Assembly (NCBI GenBank): GCA_964414595.1
Contig: CAYPXJ010000013.1
Coordinates: 1-35,919 of the forward strand
DNA from: CAYPXJ01 sp964414595
GTDB lineage: Bacteria > Pseudomonadota > Alphaproteobacteria > Rickettsiales > CAIJLX01
Length of the DNA: 35,919 nt
Direction of reading: 5' to 3'
A model generated the notes under the pieces. The model did no database searches. It was not told where the DNA came from and worked only from the letters and a program-made list of their open reading frames with translations. Below are positions 16,414-24,180 of the stretch, in pieces; position 1 is the stretch's first letter; each line of letters starts with the position of its first letter. The translations under genes and the position numbers were made by a program.

Positions 16414-17202
16414 ATGAAAATTACTTTACACACCCCGGAAGAATTCGCTGCAATGCGTAAAGCGGGCAAACTTGCTGCCGAAGTGCTCGATATGATTGCC
16501 TCGCATGTTAAGCCTGGTATCACGACCGACGCACTCAATACGATCTGCCACAATATGATTGTGGAACGTAAGGCGATTCCCGCGCCGCTTAACTACAAAG
16601 GCTTTCCGAAATCGATTTGCACTTCCATCAACCATGTGGTTTGCCACGGCATTCCTAGTGATAAAAAACTGCGCGATGGCGATATCGTGAATATCGATGT
16701 TACGGTGATTGTGGATGGCTGGCACGGCGATACTAGCCGTATGTATTATGTGGGTGATGTACCCAAGAAAGCGCAGCGCCTCTGCGAAATCACATATGAC
16801 GCTATGATGCTGGGCATCAAGTTAGTTAAGCCCGGTGCGACGCTTGGGGATATCGGCCACGCCATTCAAACCCATGCCGAAAAAAGCGGCTTTTCCGTTG
16901 TGCGGGAATATTGCGGACATGGTATTGGCCGTATTTTCCATAGCGCCCCTAATGTACTGCATTATGGCAATCCCGGCGAAGGTCTGGCGCTGCAGGAAGG
17001 CATGTTCTTCACCGTAGAACCGATGATTAACGCCGGCAAACCCGATACGCTTCTGCAAAGCGACGGTTGGACAGTGACGACACGTGATAAATCCCTTTCC
17101 GCGCAATTTGAACATACCATTGGTGTTACGGCGAATGGCTTTGAGATTTTTACCGCCTCGCCTAAAGGCCTGGATAAGCCGCCTTACGGTCTTGCTGCCT
17201 AG
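16414..17202 (+). CDS. map: Methionine aminopeptidase, type I
   Basis: Removes the initiator methionine from nascent proteins. The 262 residues contain the five metal ligands of the pita-bread fold: Asp95 (IVNIDVTVIVDGWHGD), Asp106, His169 (YCGHGIGRIFHSAP), Glu202 (FFTVEPMINAGK) and Glu233 (AQFEHTIGVT), plus the substrate His in INHVVCHGIP. There is no type II insertion. The ATG at 16414 is preferred to the in-frame TTG 12 codons upstream, which forms a candidate -35 box. The gene is divergent from the CinA-N-like gene and is followed after 38 bases by usg with its own promoter. Confidence 0.97.
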   Translation: MKITLHTPEEFAAMRKAGKLAAEVLDMIASHVKPGITTDALNTICHNMIVERKAIPAPLNYKGFPKSICTSINHVVCHGIPSDKKLRDGDIVNIDVTVIVDGWHGDTSRMYYVGDVPKKAQRLCEITYDAMMLGIKLVKPGATLGDIGHAIQTHAEKSGFSVVREYCGHGIGRIFHSAPNVLHYGNPGEGLALQEGMFFTVEPMINAGKPDTLLQSDGWTVTTRDKSLSAQFEHTIGVTANGFEIFTASPKGLDKPPYGLAA

Positions 17203-17205
17203 CTC

Positions 17206-17234
17206 TTGGCGCAGGCCCTGTTTTTTGGTATAAT
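17206..17234 (+). promoter_or_regulatory. Promoter for usg (leaderless)
   Basis: TTGGCG at 17206-17211 and a perfect TATAAT at 17229-17234 are spaced by 17 bases. The ATG at 17241 is six bases beyond the -10 box, so transcription should start at or next to it. This is the clearest of the leaderless candidates in the window. Confidence 0.6.
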
Positions 17235-17240
17235 GGGCTT

Positions 17241-17504
17241 ATGCGCGATATGGAGAAAATGCTTCGGGATTATCGCCTCACAACGGCAGAAATCCTTTAC
17301 CATTTACCGGATTTTCCTAAAATCCTGCAGACTTATATCTGGCAGGAATTTGATAAAACCCCGGATTTTCCAGTATTAATGAAATTTCTGAATTTCTGGG
17401 AGCATTCGCTGGATGGCAAACTTCACTCGGTGCGCGTCGCTAGTTGCGAAATCATCCGCCCTTCAGACTTCCATTACCATTACAAGGAATTCTATTTACA
17501 CTAA
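17241..17504 (+). CDS. usg: Usg-like family protein
   Basis: An 87-residue protein matching the Usg-like family, named for a gene found upstream of trpF in some alphaproteobacteria and almost confined to that class. The family pattern is nearly complete: MLRDYRLTTAEILYHLPDFP, LQTYIWQEFDKTPDFPVLMK, FLNFWEHSLDGKLHSVRVAS. Its molecular function is not known. Here it does not lie beside trpF; it stands between map and a glycosyltransferase gene, whose start is 27 bases downstream. Met4 (17250) is an alternative start, but the promoter at 17206-17234 fits the ATG at 17241 as a leaderless start. Confidence 0.88.
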   Translation: MRDMEKMLRDYRLTTAEILYHLPDFPKILQTYIWQEFDKTPDFPVLMKFLNFWEHSLDGKLHSVRVASCEIIRPSDFHYHYKEFYLH

Positions 17505-17531
17505 AAGCCCGCTTCTTTAGCCTACCCAGCC

Positions 17532-18563
17532 ATGCGTGTTGTAAATGCAATGTTTGGTCGCGGCCTGGGTGGTATTGAACAGGCGTTTCTTGATTATAAC
17601 GACGCATTGCTGGCAGAGGGGCACGAAGCACACGCCCTATGCGCTCCAGACGCACAGATTCTGCAACACCTCAAAAAACAAAATGTACATATCCATACGT
17701 TACAGCAATGGGGCATGTGGGATCCCATCGCCAAATGGCGGCTCAAACAGCTAATGCAACGCATCCAACCCGATATCATTATCGCGCATGCCAACCGCGG
17801 CATGGCGCTGCTTAAAAAAACGGGCTTTCCTCTTTTGGGCGTGTCGCATAATTACCTCTTTCAATACAGCATTCACATCCCACATATGATTGTGATTACC
17901 CGGCATATGCAGCATGCGCTGGCGCAGGCCGGCCATCGTGGTCATACCTACCTTGTACCTAACATGGTAAAAATTTCTCCCAATTCCGGTTTTCAAAAAT
18001 TTAAGAAACCGCCGGTGATAGGCACGTTGGGCCGCTTCGTTAAAAAGAAAGGTTTTGCCAGTTTTATCGAGGCGATGGCATTGTTGAAGAGTGCCGGAGT
18101 GGAATTTCAAGCCGTGCTGGGCGGTAGTGGTGAAGAAGAACACAACTTAAAGCAGCTTGCGCATCGTCTTAACGTGCAGGATCGCATCCACTTTCCAGGG
18201 TGGATTGAAAACGTGCCTATTTTTATGAATGATTTGGATATTTTCTGCCTGCCCTCCTTGCATGAATCGTTTGGCATTGTGCTTTTGGAAGCATTCGCTT
18301 ATGGCAAGCCCGTTGTTTCAACCCGCAGCGAAGGTCCCCTTGAAATTGGCACGGACCGTGAAAATATACTGTTTTGTGATATTGATAATGCCGCGGAAAT
18401 GGCGCGTCTTATCAGAGAATTGCTGGAAAACCCTAAATTTGCACGAGAACTGGGTGAAAGTGCGCGCAAAACGGTTGAAGAAAAATATAGCGTTCCACAT
18501 GTGGCAAAAATTTTGACATCAGCACTTAACGACGCCGTAAAAAATTATGCAAACACCCATTAA
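17532..18563 (+). CDS. Glycosyltransferase, GT4 family
   Basis: A 343-residue GT-B fold glycosyltransferase. The N-terminal domain opens with MRVVNAMFGRGLGGIEQAFL, the glycine-rich acceptor-side loop. The C-terminal domain has VIGTLGRFVKKKGFASFIEA, LGGSGEEEHNLKQLAHRLN, and the GT4 EX7E motif in LHESFGIVLLEAFAYGKPVV, with the nucleotide-sugar donor bound between. Enzymes of this type build lipopolysaccharide, capsule or glycolipid; sugar and acceptor cannot be read from the sequence. No other polysaccharide gene is adjacent. Its last 17 bases overlap ygfZ, suggesting a usg-glycosyltransferase-ygfZ transcript. Confidence 0.9.
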   Translation: MRVVNAMFGRGLGGIEQAFLDYNDALLAEGHEAHALCAPDAQILQHLKKQNVHIHTLQQWGMWDPIAKWRLKQLMQRIQPDIIIAHANRGMALLKKTGFPLLGVSHNYLFQYSIHIPHMIVITRHMQHALAQAGHRGHTYLVPNMVKISPNSGFQKFKKPPVIGTLGRFVKKKGFASFIEAMALLKSAGVEFQAVLGGSGEEEHNLKQLAHRLNVQDRIHFPGWIENVPIFMNDLDIFCLPSLHESFGIVLLEAFAYGKPVVSTRSEGPLEIGTDRENILFCDIDNAAEMARLIRELLENPKFARELGESARKTVEEKYSVPHVAKILTSALNDAVKNYANTH

Positions 18564-19332
18564 ATTATCACGCAGTATTGTTGAAATTACTGGGCCCGAT
18601 GCTGTGCCGTTTTTGCAAGGGCTTGTCACTAATGATGTTACCAAGGCTAGTGACAAGCACCCCATTTACGCCCTCATGCTAACGCCGCAGGGAAAATTTT
18701 TATTCGATATGTTTATCCTTCATTACGAGGGGAAGCTGTTGCTAGAAGTTGATGCGGCGCGCGCGCCAGATTTTCTTAAAAAAATGGGCTTTTATAAACT
18801 TCGCTCTCAGATCACCTTACGGCATTGCGAAGAATATGAGGTTTTTGCAGGTGTTATTGATAGCGCTATTCACTATGCCGACCCTCGTCATTCTGGGTTA
18901 CCTATGCGTACTCTTGCGCCTAAAAGTAGTATCAAAATCGCTGGCGATGAAACAGACTACCACTACGCACGCATTGCGCTTGGGGTTCCCGATGGTTTGG
19001 ATATGACGTCAGAAAAATCTTTTCCGCTGCAATTCGCCTTCGATAAGTTTTCTGCCATTGATTATCAAAAAGGTTGTTATGTTGGCCAGGAAGTGACAGC
19101 ACGCACGCATTACCAGGGTACGGTTCGTAAATCACTTTTTCGCCTACGTGCAGATGTCCCCCTTATGCAGCAAAAAGGTGCAGCCATTATTTCCGATGGC
19201 ATAAAAATCGGCGAGCTGTGTTCTACCGCGCGCGAGATAGGCCTAGCGTTGCTGGATACAGAAGCCGCGCAGAAAATTACCATGGCCGAATGCGAGAATA
19301 TCAACGTTCGTATAGAAAATATCCGTTTATAA
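18547..19332 (+). CDS. ygfZ: YgfZ/GcvT-domain protein (folate-binding Fe-S maintenance factor)
   Basis: A 261-residue member of the YgfZ/IBA57 family, tetrahydrofolate-binding relatives of the glycine-cleavage T protein that support maturation or repair of certain iron-sulfur enzymes such as MiaB. The family signature KGCYVGQEVTARTHYQGTVR is intact, including the functionally important Cys. The N-terminal SIVEITGPDAVPFLQGLVTN and LMLTPQGKFLFDMFIL also match. The start overlaps the end of the glycosyltransferase gene in another frame. No gene follows on this strand before the convergent flagellar terminator. Confidence 0.93.
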   Translation: MQTPIKLSRSIVEITGPDAVPFLQGLVTNDVTKASDKHPIYALMLTPQGKFLFDMFILHYEGKLLLEVDAARAPDFLKKMGFYKLRSQITLRHCEEYEVFAGVIDSAIHYADPRHSGLPMRTLAPKSSIKIAGDETDYHYARIALGVPDGLDMTSEKSFPLQFAFDKFSAIDYQKGCYVGQEVTARTHYQGTVRKSLFRLRADVPLMQQKGAAIISDGIKIGELCSTAREIGLALLDTEAAQKITMAECENINVRIENIRL

Positions 19333-19371
19333 AAAAGAAATCCGGCGATGCACGGGGGCACATCGCCGGAT
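19331..19371 (-). terminator. Intrinsic terminator of the fliK-flgD-flgE operon
   Basis: On the minus strand, an 11-base perfect stem (ATCCGGCGATG pairing with CATCGCCGGAT; plus-strand 19340-19350 and 19361-19371) with a ten-base loop is followed at once by a T-rich tract (19331-19339). It lies 36 bases past the flgE stop. Read the other way there is no T tract, so it acts only on the flagellar transcript. Confidence 0.85.
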
Positions 19372-19406
19372 CAGGTCAAGGAGTCGCCAAGACCTAAACT
19401 TAGAAA

Positions 19407-21617
19407 CTATCTCAAGATATTCGCAAGCTCTTCGAGCAACTGATCAGCCGTGCTGATTGTGCGCGTGTTGGCCTGATAGCCACGCTGCGAAATAATGAGG
19501 TTCGTTAATTCTTGCGAAAGTTCAGTGCCGGAGTTTTCCAGCGCTGCCGCCGCAACGCTACCAACACCACTCTCACCTGCTTCTTTCAGCGTTACGTCAC
19601 CGGATTTAGAACCTTGGGAATATGCGTTACCCGAGTTTTCTTGCAAGCCGTTTACGTTAGGGAAGTCAGCAAGCGGAACTTTATAGACTGCACGTGACTC
19701 ACCGTTACTGAAGTTAGCGATAATGAAACCATCTTCATCGATTTCAACGGAGGTCAGCAAGCCTGCGCCTGCACCATTCTGATCGATAAAGCGTACATCG
19801 TAGTTACCGGCGAACTGGCTCAAACCATCGGTCAAACCAAATTCCGTTGCACCATCTGTACCCAGAGGCTGACCGGCTGTACCGAAATCAAATTCCAGTG
19901 TGCTGGCAAGTGCCTCGTTCGACCAGTTGATTTCGATATTATTCAAAAGCAATGGCGGAATATTGCGCAAGCTACCATCACCATTAAAAGTGATCGTACC
20001 GTACGAAAGCAAACCATCCGTGCGTGACGAAACAACTTCATCGGGATTCGCAGCATACATTTCAATCGCCCATTTGTTGTTATCAATCTTCACAACGCTA
20101 ATGCGAATATCGTGACCTACGCCGAGCGAATCAAATACACGCACCGAGCGACCAAAATGTGGAACAACACTTCCCGAGGCCATGTTATCCCCTGCCGCAC
20201 CATCCAGCGGATCGTACACTGGGCCTTCTGCTGTAGCGGTGAAACCAAATTCCGGCTCGGTGAATAAGCCTGCTTCAACAAAGTGACCGTTGTTCGCTGC
20301 GTTATCCGCAAAAGTAATCGTACCCAGCGGATCGGTAGCGTAAATAGTCATTTGCGGATCAGAGCCAGAGCTTTCAATTTGCGAAGCAATACCTTCTTTG
20401 GTTGCAATAATAGTTTGCAAACCTTCTAACGTGTTGAATCGGTCAGTGCCTGCTGCAATCGTTGCAACACTTGCCGCCACAACGGTTGCGGGAGAGGTTG
20501 TCGCGTTACCAGCGCCGAACAGCGCCGTAACAACGTCAGCCGCACCACCTCCGTTTACACCATCTACGTTCTCAATGGTAAGAGAGTCATTGGCGTTACG
20601 CGAGCTGATAAAAAGATTATTCGAAGCATCTACACGCGCCACAAGTCCGTTTGTGTTGTTAATTGCTTCCACGAGTGTCAGAACGCTATTGAAGGTACCG
20701 TTCAGCGGATCGGGACTGCTGCTCAATTCGAAATCGAATGCGCCGTAGGTATCCGTTGTGATACGCATAATATCACCTTCATCTGTTGCGCCTAATGTAA
20801 ATGCACCTCCTGGTGTGGAAGAGCCGAACATCGTGTTACCAGCGCTAATTGGAGCATCGGTTTGCGCCCAGCCACCATAGGTAAAGGAGTATGTGGTCGC
20901 CGGTGGATTGGTGACAGAAATTTCAAGAACATCGCCGGCAGAAAGACCACCAAGTGGGGCAGCGATACCTTGCGGAACGATAATCGAACGCGAGGAGAAC
21001 AAAGTTCCACCGTTTTCACTCGTTGCCGGAAAATCAATCAGCAGACCTGCGCCTTGCAGCACTTGCTGTTCAGCATCAAGGTTAAGACCGAGATCCACTT
21101 TCGTAGTTGCCTGCGCAACGTTTGAACCGCGGAAGTTTACGGTCTCCAAGCTGTCCAGTCGTGCAAAAGGTGTTGTATCAATGTTACCTAACTCACCTGG
21201 CAGACGGCCTTCGTTATCTAGTGGCCATGCACGCAAAAAGTATCCTGCGGCATTTACAAAGTTGCCGCGGTTATCTTGGCGGAATGAACCTGCGCGAGTA
21301 TAAAGAAATTCCTCGCCCGAATCTTTTTCTGCCTTATCGGTTACAACAAAGAAGCCACCACCATCAATTGCCATATCGGTTGCAACACCGGTTGGCAAAA
21401 TAAGACCTTGTTCGTCCACGGCTGTACGACCGCGAGCCAATGCACCGCCAGAACCGCCTGTACCACCCGTACCCGTTACAAGCGAGCTAAAGGTTGTTTC
21501 ACGAACTTTAAAGCCCACCGTGTTAACGTTGGAAATGTTATCTGAGAAGCTGGCGATTGCCGAGCTCTGTGAGTTAATACCGGCAACACCGGAAAAGAGA
21601 GATGCAAAAAGTGACAT
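19407..21617 (-). CDS. flgE: Flagellar hook protein FlgE
   Basis: FlgE polymerises into the hook, the flexible joint between flagellar motor and filament. The N-terminal rod-type segment is SLFASLFSGVAGINSQSSAI with FSDNISNVNTVGFKVRETTF; the C-terminus has ENSGTELSQELTNLIISQRG and YQANTRTISTADQLLEELAN, together forming the D0/D1 coiled coils. At 736 residues it is far longer than E. coli FlgE (about 400); the extra length lies in the surface-exposed middle domains, which are rich in Thr, Asn and Gly. A strong AGGAGGA ribosome binding site precedes the ATG. Last gene of fliK-flgD-flgE, ending at a strong terminator. Confidence 0.95.
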   Translation of the reverse strand: MSLFASLFSGVAGINSQSSAIASFSDNISNVNTVGFKVRETTFSSLVTGTGGTGGSGGALARGRTAVDEQGLILPTGVATDMAIDGGGFFVVTDKAEKDSGEEFLYTRAGSFRQDNRGNFVNAAGYFLRAWPLDNEGRLPGELGNIDTTPFARLDSLETVNFRGSNVAQATTKVDLGLNLDAEQQVLQGAGLLIDFPATSENGGTLFSSRSIIVPQGIAAPLGGLSAGDVLEISVTNPPATTYSFTYGGWAQTDAPISAGNTMFGSSTPGGAFTLGATDEGDIMRITTDTYGAFDFELSSSPDPLNGTFNSVLTLVEAINNTNGLVARVDASNNLFISSRNANDSLTIENVDGVNGGGAADVVTALFGAGNATTSPATVVAASVATIAAGTDRFNTLEGLQTIIATKEGIASQIESSGSDPQMTIYATDPLGTITFADNAANNGHFVEAGLFTEPEFGFTATAEGPVYDPLDGAAGDNMASGSVVPHFGRSVRVFDSLGVGHDIRISVVKIDNNKWAIEMYAANPDEVVSSRTDGLLSYGTITFNGDGSLRNIPPLLLNNIEINWSNEALASTLEFDFGTAGQPLGTDGATEFGLTDGLSQFAGNYDVRFIDQNGAGAGLLTSVEIDEDGFIIANFSNGESRAVYKVPLADFPNVNGLQENSGNAYSQGSKSGDVTLKEAGESGVGSVAAAALENSGTELSQELTNLIISQRGYQANTRTISTADQLLEELANILR

Positions 21618-21633
21618 AGTTTCCTCCTACTTG

Positions 21634-22338
21634 TTAATTCTTAGGTTCATAAATTGCGTAAATCGAAGCGAGCGGCGCGCGTATCTTATCGTTCACAATA
21701 AGCGTAGTTTGACCGTCCGCAAAATCCGAGGCAGTAACTGTGCCACGCACCATCGTAACGGCCTCTTTTGAGCTCCCATCACTAAGCTCTGACATTACTT
21801 TTACAGTATAAGTGCCGGGCTCTACTTTTTTCCCGTCTAAATCTTTACCATCCCAACTCACCTGGTGCTGGCCAGCAGAAAGTTTTCCATTTGCGCGGTA
21901 TACAACTTTGCCTTCTTTATTCGAAATTTCGATCGAAGTACCCCGCACCGAACTATCCAGTACGTATGAGAAATTCGCGGAGGTATCACCCTCATTCAGA
22001 ATCACACCATTTCCTGCAACATCGACATCTTTACCAATATATTGCACGGCTACGTTAAGCTGTGTACTAGCGACCAGTGCGCCTTGCGATGTTTTTGTAA
22101 CGTCCACAAGTTCTTTCATGCTCTGGTTCATCTGCACACCCTGTTCCACCTGTGTGAACTGGGCAATCTGTGCAGACATCTCATTCGTATCGGTTGGTGC
22201 GGTGGGATCCTGATTCTGAAGCTGCGTTGTAAAGAGCTTCAAGAAGTTACCGTAATCGTCCGAAATTTTCTTACCAACCGGTGCAACCGTTGTAGTCGGC
22301 GGTGCATCTGCAACCGATGGAATTCCTGTTACTGTCAT
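21634..22338 (-). CDS. flgD: Flagellar hook assembly (capping) protein FlgD
   Basis: FlgD caps the growing hook and is needed for FlgE assembly. The 234-residue product has the conserved N-terminal segment FLKLFTTQLQNQDPTAPTDT followed by NEMSAQIAQFTQVEQGVQMN, and the C-terminal FlgD Ig-like fold (LSAGQHQVSWDGKDLDGKKV, then PGTYTVKVMSE). AGGAGG lies at good spacing before the ATG. It sits nine bases after fliK and 16 bases before flgE, so the three are one operon. Confidence 0.95.
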   Translation of the reverse strand: MTVTGIPSVADAPPTTTVAPVGKKISDDYGNFLKLFTTQLQNQDPTAPTDTNEMSAQIAQFTQVEQGVQMNQSMKELVDVTKTSQGALVASTQLNVAVQYIGKDVDVAGNGVILNEGDTSANFSYVLDSSVRGTSIEISNKEGKVVYRANGKLSAGQHQVSWDGKDLDGKKVEPGTYTVKVMSELSDGSSKEAVTMVRGTVTASDFADGQTTLIVNDKIRAPLASIYAIYEPKN

Positions 22339-22347
22339 AAAATCCTC

Positions 22348-24030
22348 CTATGCCGTAATATCTAAAAGTTTGTTGGGAACGCTGTAATGCATCACTTTTT
22401 GTATTTGGTCAGCGCTCAGCGTGATACGCGCCTGATCCATCAGCGAGGCCATCGTATCGACGTATTCTTTGTAATCCTGATTTTGATTCTGCTGGTTCTG
22501 CTCACGCAGGCTAAATTGCAGATTCAGGCCGTCGCTGGAAATGCCGGCATCCTGCAACGCCTGCTCCAACGCGCGGGAATCTTTTTGCAGCGCATCGAGC
22601 GCCGCTTTATTTTCCGCTACGATCGAAATCTGCATGCCGCTGCGGTTTGCCCACTCAATTTTTACATCCACTTTGCCCAGTTCAGCGGGCTCAAGTTGGA
22701 TGGTCATTTGGTTTTTCCCTTTAAGGCCGCGCGCAATTTTTACCGCGACTTGTTCCACCGGATCGGTCACCGTCTGATTCAAATAGTGTTGGAAACTGCT
22801 ACCACTTGATGCAGTAGTGGAAGTTGTGTGCGAAACGGTCTGCGTGAGTGCTTGCTGGGAAGCTGTAAAATTACTGCTATCTCCCATAGAAGATTGGCCA
22901 CCATTTGCCAGCGCCTGCTGACCACCGGCCAAATTATTCGAAGCGAGCGTTGTTTCATCGCCTTTATTCACCAGAATATTTTCGCCGTTCTTTTTCACGC
23001 CGGCTTGTGTTAGGGGCGCTGCGTGCACCTGCTGCTCTTTCGTGACCGCTTTGCCAAGCGTGGTATCGGGCGCGACCTCATCTAAAATGCTACGCAGATC
23101 GGCCAAAACATCTTTCGATCCATTTTCTTTCTTCTCAGGTAGTGCAGCGGCCTTCTCGCGCAACGCGTTTAACACCTGCGCCAGATCAGCATCGCTGCCG
23201 CTGGTTTTATTCATGAGTTCCGTAAGTTCTTTTGCCAATGCAGCCGTATCCATTTGGCCAGCACCTTGCTGCGCCTGATATTTCGCTACTGCTTGCGCCA
23301 CTTCAGGGTTTGTAAGACCGGCCGCAGTATCCACCTTAACAACGCCTTGTTGCGCCTGATTTTTTGTTGCCTCCAGATTTGCAAGCGCCACATTATTCAA
23401 CTGTCCAGAGCCTTGTTGCGCCTGATATTGCGCGGCTGCTTGCGCCCCTTGCAGATTTGCGAGCGATTGTTGCGGCGCCTCAATTAAGCCGCTTAAAACA
23501 TTCGCGCTTTTTTCACTTAAACCTACATAGATCGGATTTGCTTGTGGGTTCGTTTGACCAAAACCATCTGCAAGCATACCTCCGACAAGACTATCACTAC
23601 CCTCACCACCTTCCAGCGAGTCCCCGCTTTGACCAAGAAGGAATTGTGCTGCCGCGAGTTTCTGCTCCTGCGTGGCGTCCGCAGGTAGGCCTACCGCTTC
23701 GGGATCTTTTTGTATAACAATATACTGCGCGAGCAGTGCCTGAAGTTGGAGAAGCGCATCTTCGGTGCCACCAGTTTTTGCCTCGGCTTCACCTTTTGGG
23801 TTTGGCTGAGTCGGCAAATTTTGCCCAGCCGCTTGTGCACCTCCGGCAAGATTTGCACCTAAAATACCCGCCAGGCCACCCTGGCCACCGCCCAATAAAC
23901 CGCCGAAATTCGCCGCCAGCGGATTGGCCCCGCCAAGCAGCGAATTACCCAGCAATCCTGCGGTTTGCAAGCCTGCGCCTGCGGCCGCTGCCGGGTTCAT
24001 AATCTGCGATATAAGGGCGTTCGTAAACAT
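22348..24030 (-). CDS. fliK: Flagellar hook-length control protein FliK
   Basis: FliK measures hook length and switches export specificity to filament proteins. The 560-residue product has a low-complexity Ala/Gln/Gly-rich N-terminal region and a C-terminal Flg_hook domain (VAVKIARGLKGKNQMTIQLE, PAELGKVDVKIEWANRSGMQ, then ISIVAENKAALDALQKDSRA). The middle holds three imperfect repeats around the motif QAQQG (DNA 23230-23445). Near residues 133-151 is GDSLEGGEGSDSLVGG, which looks like two RTX nonapeptides. AGGAA precedes the ATG, and a sigma-54-like promoter lies 32 bases upstream. First gene of the fliK-flgD-flgE operon. Confidence 0.9.
   Translation of the reverse strand: MFTNALISQIMNPAAAAGAGLQTAGLLGNSLLGGANPLAANFGGLLGGGQGGLAGILGANLAGGAQAAGQNLPTQPNPKGEAEAKTGGTEDALLQLQALLAQYIVIQKDPEAVGLPADATQEQKLAAAQFLLGQSGDSLEGGEGSDSLVGGMLADGFGQTNPQANPIYVGLSEKSANVLSGLIEAPQQSLANLQGAQAAAQYQAQQGSGQLNNVALANLEATKNQAQQGVVKVDTAAGLTNPEVAQAVAKYQAQQGAGQMDTAALAKELTELMNKTSGSDADLAQVLNALREKAAALPEKKENGSKDVLADLRSILDEVAPDTTLGKAVTKEQQVHAAPLTQAGVKKNGENILVNKGDETTLASNNLAGGQQALANGGQSSMGDSSNFTASQQALTQTVSHTTSTTASSGSSFQHYLNQTVTDPVEQVAVKIARGLKGKNQMTIQLEPAELGKVDVKIEWANRSGMQISIVAENKAALDALQKDSRALEQALQDAGISSDGLNLQFSLREQNQQNQNQDYKEYVDTMASLMDQARITLSADQIQKVMHYSVPNKLLDITA
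23230..23445 (-). repeat. Internal repeats in fliK
   Basis: A near-identical stretch, CCTTGTTGCGCCTGAT on the plus strand, recurs at about 23264, 23345 and 23411. The intervals (81 and 66 bases) are multiples of three, so the frame is kept. The encoded unit is centred on QAQQG with a following V/D-x-A-L segment. Confidence 0.7.
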
Positions 24031-24061
24031 ACGTTCCTAAAATAATTGCTCCCCCATATAC

Positions 24062-24079
24062 ATGCATGGAGCGTGCCAA
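24062..24079 (-). promoter_or_regulatory. Sigma-54-like promoter for fliK-flgD-flgE
   Basis: On the minus strand the sequence TTGGCACGCTCCATGCAT matches the sigma-54 -24/-12 element: TGGCACG, four bases, then ATGCA against TTGCA, with GG and GC ten bases apart as required. Transcription would start about 24052, giving a leader of about 22 bases before fliK. Sigma-54 control of hook genes is established in Caulobacter, with FlbD as activator. No activator gene or clear enhancer site is seen here. Confidence 0.7.
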
Positions 24080-24145
24080 CTCGAAGAACGCCTAAATCAA
24101 CCACCTGAATTATAGCTATTTTATCTAATTTTATTTTTGATATGC

Positions 24146-24173
24146 TTGGTAGTTTTTCTTCACACCCTATATC
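24146..24173 (+). promoter_or_regulatory. Candidate uvrB promoter
   Basis: TTGGTA at 24146-24151 and TATATC at 24168-24173 are 16 bases apart, with seven bases then to the ATG at 24181. The boxes are moderate matches. No alphaproteobacterial LexA box (GTTC, seven bases, GTTC) was found nearby, so SOS control is not supported here. Confidence 0.35.
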
Positions 24174-24180
24174 TAATTAT

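Noticed and set aside
24010..24036. GTTC, ten bases, GTTC near the fliK start, considered as a LexA box for uvrB
   Set aside because: The alphaproteobacterial LexA site has seven bases between half-sites, and this one lies inside fliK, 150 bases from uvrB.
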